A stretch of DNA of 64,000 bases from Chthoniobacterales bacterium. Lineage in GTDB: Bacteria; Verrucomicrobiota; Verrucomicrobiia; Chthoniobacterales; UBA10450. The position numbers were made by a program, and so were the translations under genes. Numbering within the stretch: position 1 is the stretch's first letter; each line of letters starts with the position of its first letter. Location: the NCBI GenBank assembly GCA_035274845.1, contig DATENU010000024.1, positions 310,001-374,000 of the forward strand. Reading direction: 5' to 3'. Of this stretch, positions 58,297 to 64,000 are shown piece by piece. A model generated the notes under the pieces. The model did no database searches and was not told the DNA's origin. It worked only from the letters and a program-made list of their open reading frames with translations.

Positions 58297-59018
58297 CGGT
58301 GGCACCCCTGGCAATTGAGCGGAGGCTGAATGTTCCAACGTTCTTTCAACGTCTGGCCAATCTCCTGTTGGGTCAGCTTTTCTTTCTTCGACCAATCGTC
58401 CTTGGCCTCTTTTGGCTGGCCGTACTTGGCCACAAAGTCCGCCGGTTTTTCCGATTCCGGTTTCCAATCCAGGTTAGTGATCTGGGTTTCCGGACGGAGA
58501 AACTTCTCCGGGTGGCGATGACATTCGAGACACCACGCCATGCTATGGGGCTTCGCGTGATAAACTACCGGCATGTGATTGACCTCGCCATGGCAGCTGG
58601 CGCAACTGATCCCGCGATTCACGTGGGCCGCGTGATTGTAATAAACGTAATCGGGCGTGCGATGGAGCTGCACCCATTCAACCGGCTGCCCGGTCTTCCA
58701 GCTCGCCCGGATCGGCTCCAGCTTCGGATTGTCCTTCTGCACCTGCGTGTGGCACGCCATGCAGGTCTGCGTGTTCGGCAGGTTCGAATGCGCCGCTACG
58801 TCCACGAAGCTGTGGCAATACCGGCAATCCATTCCGAGCTGCGAGACGTGAATGTCGTGCGGAAACGGAACCGGCTGGACGGGCTGATAGCCGACCCGCG
58901 TGTATTTTGGCGTAATATAGTACCACGTCCCCGCGGTCAGGCCGCAAACGATCACGACGCCGCAAATGGAAATCTTAAGCGGCAGCCAGTTGGACCATCG
59001 TGGAAAAAAATTCGCCAT
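58293..59018 (-). CDS. actA: Alternative complex III multiheme cytochrome c subunit ActA
   Basis: A 241-residue protein with an N-terminal membrane helix (about 15-34) and five CxxCH motifs: CRYCH, CMACH, CASCH, CLECH and CQGCH (the last at the C terminus). Five hemes is normal for ActA. ATG 59018 (MANFFPRWSNWLPLK) was chosen over 59060 because the conserved membrane segment follows it. It is the first gene of the long minus-strand operon and overlaps actB. Confidence 0.94.
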   Translation of the reverse strand: MANFFPRWSNWLPLKISICGVVIVCGLTAGTWYYITPKYTRVGYQPVQPVPFPHDIHVSQLGMDCRYCHSFVDVAAHSNLPNTQTCMACHTQVQKDNPKLEPIRASWKTGQPVEWVQLHRTPDYVYYNHAAHVNRGISCASCHGEVNHMPVVYHAKPHSMAWCLECHRHPEKFLRPETQITNLDWKPESEKPADFVAKYGQPKEAKDDWSKKEKLTQQEIGQTLKERWNIQPPLNCQGCHR

Positions 59019-59353
59019 AGGGCTTAGCGAACTGTGCTTCCGTAGAGGTGCAGCCGCCAAGATAAAAACGAACCGGACTGGTGGTTAGGATGTGCGGTGC
59101 TCAGAGGTCGGCAGGTTAAAGGTTAAATCGCATTGCACCGGAGGGAAGGCGGCAAGTCTATAAATCGACATCTCATTGGCAAAAAGAAATTTGTTTTTCC
59201 GTCCGTTTTCCCTCGAAAAACGACGCAACAATTCTTCTCATACGGAAAAGCGCCGAATAAGCAAAACCGATAAATGAAAAACTATTCACAGGATTTGCGG
59301 TCTTTTTTCGCCAATCCGAAGCGCGCTCGACCTTCCGCCCCGGAATCGTGAAG
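59019..59353. other. Divergent intergenic region between actA and an amidohydrolase gene
   Basis: This 335-bp stretch is A/T-rich in its centre (59200-59290). It must hold the promoters for both the actA operon and the amidohydrolase. I found no convincing -35/-10 pair, repeat or hairpin in it. Confidence 0.5.
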
Positions 59354-61048
59354 ATGAATGGCATGAACAGATCAGGGATTTTTCTTTTTCTCGCGCTTTG
59401 CTTCGCTCTCGCCGGGCCGGGGCGCGCGGAAACGGCCCAAACTGTTTTCATCAACGGAAACATTTACACGATGAACGAACACCAGCCACGAGCCGAAGCG
59501 ATTGCGGTGAAGGGTGATCGAATCGTTTTCGTAGGCTCAAACGCCGAAGCGAAGAAATATCAGACCGAGACGGCCCGGACCGTCGATCTCGGCGGCAAGA
59601 CCGTCGTCCCCGGCCTGACGGATTCGCATTGCCACATTTTCGGCATCGGCGAGCGCGAGCTGACTTTGAACCTGGAAGGCACGAACACGCTCGAAGATTT
59701 TCTCGCGAAAGTGAAGGAGCGGATCGCGAAGACGGAGAAGGGAAAATGGGTCACCGGCCGCGGCTGGATCGAGACGTTCTGGAAACCGGCGCAGTTCCCC
59801 ACCCGCGCGGATCTCGATAAGATCGCGCCCGAGAATCCGGTTTTCCTGACTCGGGCGGACGGCCACGCCGCGATCGCCAACAGCGCTGCCTTGCGCATCG
59901 CGAAAATCGACAGGCAAACGCCAAATCCATTTGGCGGCGAAATTTTGCGCGACAAGGGAACCGGGGAAGCGACCGGCATGTTGCTCGATCACGCCCAGGA
60001 ACTGGTCCACAAAAATGTTCCAAAACCGACAGAAGCGGAGCGCCGGGAAGCGTTCGTCGTGGGCGTAAAGCGCGAGCTGTCGTTAGGCTGGTGCGAGATT
60101 CAGAATGCGGGCAGCAATCTCGAAGATCTTCCGCCGATCCGGCAGGCGTTGGAGGCGGGCCAATGCAAGATTCGGGTTTACAACGCCGTCTACGCGCCCG
60201 GACCGGCCGGAGCAGCATTATTAAGAGACGGCCCGGTGCTTAACCAGTTCGATCACCGTTTCACCCAGCGGACGATCAAGGTCGTTTTCGATGGTGCGCT
60301 CGGCTCGCGCGGGGCGGCATTGCTGGAGCCATACTCCGACGCGCCGGAAACCTCAGGCTACCTCACGCAAAAGGAATCTGAACTCCAGCCAATTTTCGAG
60401 GAAGCACTCCGGAAAGGCGTTCAGATCGAAACCCACGCCATCGGCGATCGCGCGAACCGGCTCATCCTCGACCTCTACGAAAAAGCGATGATCGCCGTCC
60501 CAAACACAAAACGAAAAATGCGTGAGCCGCGCTGGCGCATCGAGCACGCCCAGATTCTCAGCGCGCAAGACATCCCGCGTTTCGCCAGCATCAATGTCAT
60601 CGCGTCGATGCAACCATCCCACGCCATCAGCGACCTCTTTTTCGCGCCGGCTCGTCTCGGCAAAGAACGCCTCGCCGGCGCCTACGCCTGGCAAAGCCTC
60701 CTTAAGTCGGGCGCGATCATCTGCTGCGGCTCCGACGCTCCCGTCGAACGGGGCGAACCGATGATCGAATTCTACGCCGCCGTCGCCCGCAAGAGCATCA
60801 AAGGCGAATCGCTCGATGGCTGGCACCCGGAGCAGGCCGTTACCCGCGAGCAAGCGCTTAAGATGTTCACCCTCGCTCCGGCCTATGCCGCCTTCGAAGA
60901 GAACGACAAAGGCTCGATCGAACCCGGCAAGCTCGCCGATCTCACCGTCCTTTCCGCCGACATCATGAAGATCGCGGAGCCGGAAATTCTGACGACCAAG
61001 TGCGCCATGACCGTGATCGGCGGCGAGGTGGTTTACGAAAGAAAATAA
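59354..61048 (+). CDS. Exported amidohydrolase (YtcJ-like metal-dependent hydrolase)
   Basis: A 564-residue protein starting at ATG 59354 (GTG 59348 or ATG 59363 are also possible). A signal peptide ends near AGPGRAE. It has the amidohydrolase-3 layout: VPGLTDSHCHIFGIG (metal-binding HxH), a central TIM barrel with GRGWIETFWKP and THAIGDRAN, and the C-terminal CGSDAPVERGEPM. The substrate of YtcJ-like enzymes is usually unknown amides or cyclic amides. It stands alone on the plus strand. Confidence 0.85.
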   Translation: MNGMNRSGIFLFLALCFALAGPGRAETAQTVFINGNIYTMNEHQPRAEAIAVKGDRIVFVGSNAEAKKYQTETARTVDLGGKTVVPGLTDSHCHIFGIGERELTLNLEGTNTLEDFLAKVKERIAKTEKGKWVTGRGWIETFWKPAQFPTRADLDKIAPENPVFLTRADGHAAIANSAALRIAKIDRQTPNPFGGEILRDKGTGEATGMLLDHAQELVHKNVPKPTEAERREAFVVGVKRELSLGWCEIQNAGSNLEDLPPIRQALEAGQCKIRVYNAVYAPGPAGAALLRDGPVLNQFDHRFTQRTIKVVFDGALGSRGAALLEPYSDAPETSGYLTQKESELQPIFEEALRKGVQIETHAIGDRANRLILDLYEKAMIAVPNTKRKMREPRWRIEHAQILSAQDIPRFASINVIASMQPSHAISDLFFAPARLGKERLAGAYAWQSLLKSGAIICCGSDAPVERGEPMIEFYAAVARKSIKGESLDGWHPEQAVTREQALKMFTLAPAYAAFEENDKGSIEPGKLADLTVLSADIMKIAEPEILTTKCAMTVIGGEVVYERK

Positions 61049-61118
61049 CTTCGCTCGACCTAACGAAAACCAAAGATCAACAACGAACCGATCTGCGAGC
61101 CGCAGCCGATATAATGGT

Positions 61119-61460
61119 ATGAAGACATTAATTTTGGTTATCGCTGCGGTCACCTTTTGCACGGGAATATCGCGGGCGGCAGAAGGTCAAAAAATCAACG
61201 TGACGATGTCAGAATATAAATTCGAGATGCCGTCCACGGTGAAGGCGGGTAAAACGACATTCGTAATCAAGAACGCCGGCAAACATGCGCATAGCTTCGC
61301 GATCAAAGGCGAAGGCATTAACAAAAAGCTGGCGACAAATCCGAAGCCTGGGCAAACGCAAACATTAGAAGTGAATCTGAAGCCCGGCACGTATGTGGTC
61401 ACCTGCCCGGTGGACTTTCATACCGCCAAAGGAATGAAAACCACCCTGACGGTGAAGTAG
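61119..61460 (+). CDS. Small exported cupredoxin (blue copper protein)
   Basis: A 113-residue protein with a signal peptide (cleaved near ISRA-AEGQ). The mature part is a cupredoxin with type 1 copper ligands: H58 in GKHAHSF, C96 in YVVTCPVDFH, H101 and M106. Such proteins carry electrons between respiratory complexes, and the ACIII/aa3 chain encoded in this window would be a suitable setting. The gene is 71 bp after the amidohydrolase gene and convergent with kamA, 3 bp away. Confidence 0.85.
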   Translation: MKTLILVIAAVTFCTGISRAAEGQKINVTMSEYKFEMPSTVKAGKTTFVIKNAGKHAHSFAIKGEGINKKLATNPKPGQTQTLEVNLKPGTYVVTCPVDFHTAKGMKTTLTVK

Positions 61461-61463
61461 CTG

Positions 61464-62672
61464 CTACGAGTAAAGATACTCGTCGTGGTACTCGCGCTGG
61501 GGAGCGAACTGAACGGATGGATCGGCGCCGGTCTCGGGGTATTCGAAGATTTTGCCTTCGTAATTGCGGATCACGATCTTCTCGTTGTCGTGATACAACA
61601 CGTAACCAGGATTGATCGGCACCTTGCCGCCGCCACCGGGAGCGTCGATCACGAACTGGGGCACACCGTAACCGGTCGTATGGCCGCGCAAGCCTTCGAT
61701 GATCTCAATTCCTTTCGCGACAGAGGAGCGCAGATGAGATGAGCCGGTGATCAGGTCGCATTGGTAAATGTAGTACGGTCGGACCCGGCACATCAGGAGC
61801 TTTTGCACGAGCGTCTTCATCGTCTCGATGTTGTCATTCACGCCGGCGAGAAGAACGCTTTGGTTGCCCAGCGGAATGCCGGCGTTCGCCAGCCGTTCGA
61901 GGGCTTGTTTCACTTCCACGGTCAGCTCCCGGGGATGATTAACGTGCACACTCATCCAGAGCGGATGGTATTTCGCCAGCATGGCGCAGAGCTCGGGAGT
62001 GATGCGTTGCGGCAGGAAGATCGGGACGCGGGTGCCGATTCTGAGAAACTCAATGTGTGGGATCGCCCGCAAACGGCTCAGGATTTTCTCCAGCTTGTCG
62101 TCGCTGAAGAGGAGGGCGTCGCCACCCGAAAGCAGGACGTCGCGCACTTCGGTATGTTGTTCGAGATAACGAAAGGCCTCCTCGAAATCGGTGTGCAATT
62201 CCTGTTCGCCGGCGCCGCTGACCACTCTGCTCCGGGTGCAATACCGGCAGTAACTCGCGCAACGGTCCGTCACGAGGAAGAGGACGCGATCGGGATATCG
62301 ATGCACCAATCCCGGCACCGGCATATGGGAATCTTCCCCACACGGGTCGACCATGTCGTAGGGCGACGTCCAGGTTTCCTCGATCCGCGGGATGACCTGG
62401 CGGCGAATCGGGCAATCAGGATTATCGCGCTCGATCAGGTTAAAAAAGTGCGGGGTAACGGCCAGGGCGAGCTTGTCGCCGGAAAGGAGCACGCCGGCGC
62501 GCTCCTCATTCGAGAGCTCCAGGTGCTGCTCAAGTTGAGCCAGGGAAGTGACCCGATTTTTGAGCTGCCATTTCCAATCGTTCCAGAGTTCCAGCGGAGT
62601 CGCCGGCCAATAGCCGGGCGCGTGCGAAACGAACTCTTTTCCATCCATTTTCCCAGGGGCAAGAGTAAGCAT
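61464..62672 (-). CDS. kamA: Lysine 2,3-aminomutase (KamA-type radical SAM enzyme)
   Basis: KamA interconverts L-lysine and beta-lysine with AdoMet, an iron-sulfur cluster and PLP. ATG 62672 gives 402 residues; the open frame extends to 63731 but that part is antisense to the HtrA gene. Motifs: CASYCRYC (C138, C142, C145), GGDALL, the PLP lysine K350 in DAPGGGGK, and aspartates D306 (YQCDLITG) and D343 used for lysine recognition. The length fits true aminomutases rather than EpmB. No ablB acetyltransferase lies next to it. Confidence 0.9.
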   Translation of the reverse strand: MLTLAPGKMDGKEFVSHAPGYWPATPLELWNDWKWQLKNRVTSLAQLEQHLELSNEERAGVLLSGDKLALAVTPHFFNLIERDNPDCPIRRQVIPRIEETWTSPYDMVDPCGEDSHMPVPGLVHRYPDRVLFLVTDRCASYCRYCTRSRVVSGAGEQELHTDFEEAFRYLEQHTEVRDVLLSGGDALLFSDDKLEKILSRLRAIPHIEFLRIGTRVPIFLPQRITPELCAMLAKYHPLWMSVHVNHPRELTVEVKQALERLANAGIPLGNQSVLLAGVNDNIETMKTLVQKLLMCRVRPYYIYQCDLITGSSHLRSSVAKGIEIIEGLRGHTTGYGVPQFVIDAPGGGGKVPINPGYVLYHDNEKIVIRNYEGKIFEYPETGADPSVQFAPQREYHDEYLYS

Positions 62673-62722
62673 TTTAGTTTTGTGAGGGAAAACGTTAAGG
62701 GCCTTAACAATCGTGTCAATGT

Positions 62723-62740
62723 GCGCACCTCGAGGTGCGC
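62723..62740. repeat. Perfect 18-bp palindrome
   Basis: GCGCACCTCGAGGTGCGC reads the same on both strands. It lies between kamA and the HtrA gene, next to the CTTGCT repeats. It may be a half REP-type element or a binding site. Confidence 0.7.
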
Positions 62741-62761
62741 GCTCCCCTGTTTCTGCTCCTT

Positions 62762-62840
62762 CTCTTACTCTTGCTCTTGCTCCTGCTCTTGCTCTCTCCC
62801 CAGCCACCCGAAGAGCAAGAGCCAAGAGCAAGAGGTAAGA
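62762..62840. repeat. Hexamer tandem repeats in inverted arrangement (TTGCTC)
   Basis: The units CTCTTG/TTGCTC repeat about five times from 62762 to 62796. The reverse complement GAGCAAGAG repeats from 62811 to 62840, separated by about 15 bp. The arms would form a long stem upstream of the HtrA gene. Confidence 0.7.
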
Positions 62841-62903
62841 CATGAAGCCACCCCTATCGCCAATTGAACAGGTGCCGTAGAGTTCCTGTCCAAGTCCGAA
62901 ACC

Positions 62904-64000
62904 ATGCGTACTCTTCTCATTCTCGCCCTGGCCGCGGCGGCTGTTTCCGGACGCGCCGCTCCGCCGCTGGCTCAACCCGATAGCGGCCCGAGCGCAACCG
63001 TCGCCCCGGCGGCAGCCGATGCCGGAAAGGACGTCGTCCACCAGCTCAATAGCGCATTTACGAAGGTGTTCGAAATCGTGGCGCCAACCGTGGTCATTAT
63101 CGAAGTGACCAAAAAGAACGACAGCGGCGAAAATCCCACTCTGGAGGATCTCTTCCAAGCGCCGCCGCAGGACGACAATGCCCCCCGGCGGGGGCCGCGC
63201 TCGCCGCAGCCGATTCAAAGCGAAGGCTCCGGGTTTATCGTGCGCGCCGACGGTTTTATCTTCACCAACTACCATGTCCTCGAGGGCGCCGATCGGGTGG
63301 ACGTGAAGCTCAAGGACGGTCGCGAATTTCAGGCAAAAGTGGTGGGCACGGATGAAAAGACCGACGTCGCCGTGATCAAGATTGAGGCGACCAACCTGCC
63401 GGTGGCGCAATTTGCCGACAGCGAGGCAGTGCGAGTGGGGCAGTTCGCCTTCGCGATCGGGGCGCCGTTCAAGCTCGATTACACGTTCACCTACGGCGTG
63501 ATCAGCGGGAAGGGCCGGAGCAAATTGATCGCGACCGGCGGCTATTCGATCTCGGATTATTTGCAGACCGACGCGTCGATCAATCCGGGGAACAGCGGCG
63601 GACCGCTCTGCGATATCGACGGGAAAGTGGTGGGAATGAATACGCTCATCAACGGGCTTAATCGCGGACTTGGGTTCGCGATCCCGAGTAACCTCGCGAA
63701 CGAAATCGGCCAACAGCTCATCGCTGGTCATAAAATTCTGCGGCCCTGGCTCGGCATCCGGATCGAATCGCTGGGCGACGACCCGTCGATTCGCGATTTG
63801 TTCAAGGGCCTCGACAAGGGAGTGGTCGTGCGCACGATCGAAGCGGACGCCCCGGCCTACAAAAGCGATCTCCGCCCATTCGATGTCATTACCCAGGTGG
63901 ACGGTGCGGCGGTCAGCACCGACATCCAGCTCCAGCGCGAAATCCTAAAAAAGAAGATCGGCCAGAACGTCGAGCTCACCGTTTGGCGGAAAGGCCAGAC
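62904..64000 (+). CDS. degP: HtrA/DegP-type periplasmic serine protease, 3' end outside the window
   Basis: The gene starts at ATG 62904 and is open to the right edge (365 codons visible). It has a signal peptide (MRTLLILALAAAAVSGRAA), then a trypsin-like domain with the catalytic triad H124 (TNYHVLEG), D154 (TDVAVIKI) and S231 (GNSGGP). A PDZ domain starts near residue 275 (LGIRIESLGDDPS). HtrA proteases clear misfolded envelope proteins under stress. The inverted repeats just upstream may influence its expression. The rest, possibly a second PDZ domain, is not visible. Confidence 0.92.
   Translation, partial: MRTLLILALAAAAVSGRAAPPLAQPDSGPSATVAPAAADAGKDVVHQLNSAFTKVFEIVAPTVVIIEVTKKNDSGENPTLEDLFQAPPQDDNAPRRGPRSPQPIQSEGSGFIVRADGFIFTNYHVLEGADRVDVKLKDGREFQAKVVGTDEKTDVAVIKIEATNLPVAQFADSEAVRVGQFAFAIGAPFKLDYTFTYGVISGKGRSKLIATGGYSISDYLQTDASINPGNSGGPLCDIDGKVVGMNTLINGLNRGLGFAIPSNLANEIGQQLIAGHKILRPWLGIRIESLGDDPSIRDLFKGLDKGVVVRTIEADAPAYKSDLRPFDVITQVDGAAVSTDIQLQREILKKKIGQNVELTVWRKGQ

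Noticed and set aside
59150-59250. Promoter upstream of actA
   Set aside because: TTGCCA and TATA-like hexamers occur but at unsuitable spacing (12-15 bp).
61464-63731. A 755-codon minus-strand frame joining KamA to an N-terminal extension
   Set aside because: The extension is antisense to the signal peptide and catalytic domain of the HtrA gene, and only the part from 62672 resembles lysine 2,3-aminomutase.

Overview
The window is a chromosomal segment, roughly 60% GC by eye, from a member of the Verrucomicrobiota, most likely the Chthoniobacterales/Spartobacteria side. The strongest taxonomic pointers are the four-gene Verru_Chthon prepilin cassette (18.1-22.4 kb), an alternative complex III (ActABCDEF) cluster, a GuaB3-type IMP dehydrogenase relative and many REP-like palindromes. 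No rRNA, tRNA, CRISPR array or complete insertion sequence was seen. All calls come from reading the sequence; no database search was run.

Layout. (1) 0-6.8 kb, minus strand: division and cell-wall (dcw) operon mraZ-rsmH-ftsL-ftsI-murE-murF-mraY, led by a row of 10-bp-spaced MraZ boxes lying on the promoter. (2) 6.9-12.0 kb, plus: a secreted YD-repeat-like protein, an ExbB/ExbD/TonB energy transducer, a small zinc-ribbon protein, guaB3 and fabF. (3) 12.0-17.9 kb, minus: a surface-motility operon (TPR+MshEN protein, PilB ATPase, a proline-rich LC7 protein with a duplicated domain, MglA-like GTPase, MglB-like roadblock protein). (4) 18.1-22.4 kb, plus: Verru_Chthon D-B-C-A pseudopilin cassette. 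(5) 22.4-33.3 kb: mixed housekeeping and accessory genes (PrsW-like protease with zinc ribbon, class A serine hydrolase, lipoprotein, UVR-motif protein, xerD, nuoA, Dabb protein, glycosyltransferase with a duplicated domain, rmlA). (6) 33.3-35.4 kb: a scar-like island with a decayed SCO remnant, 53-bp direct repeats, a TonB-receptor plug fragment and an orphan secreted protein. (7) 35.4-42.7 kb, minus: aa3-type oxidase with its assembly factors (coxA, coxC, coxD, two small membrane proteins, coxB, ctaA, ctaB, sco). (8) 42.9-45.3 kb, plus: pilT, a degenerate histidine-kinase/receiver protein and a free-methionine-sulfoxide reductase. (9) 45.3-59.0 kb, minus: actABCDEF, a proline-rich membrane protein, CcoN-like and CcoO-like proteins, a cytochrome c, a thioredoxin-reductase-like flavoprotein and an EncFtn-like ferritin. 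(10) 59.3-64 kb: amidohydrolase, cupredoxin, lysine 2,3-aminomutase (minus) and the start of an HtrA protease.

How the genes work together. Alternative complex III would oxidise quinol and pass electrons through cytochromes c or the cupredoxin to the aa3 oxidase, whose CuA and CuB ligands look intact. The CcoN-like protein beside alternative complex III is unusual. It keeps the two histidines for the low-spin heme but has lost every ligand of the oxygen-reducing heme b3-CuB site and the cross-linked tyrosine. It therefore looks like a pseudo-oxidase acting as an electron-transfer subunit. PilB, PilT, MglA/MglB and the Verru_Chthon prepilins suggest polarised type IV pilus activity.

Mobile and repeat structure is frequent: an 87-bp element with 10-bp terminal inverted repeats between actC and actD, a related two-hairpin element inserted in frame in ctaA, a long inverted repeat before the GAF gene, and three intergenic loci where short (6-7 bp) tandem repeats face their own inverted copies.
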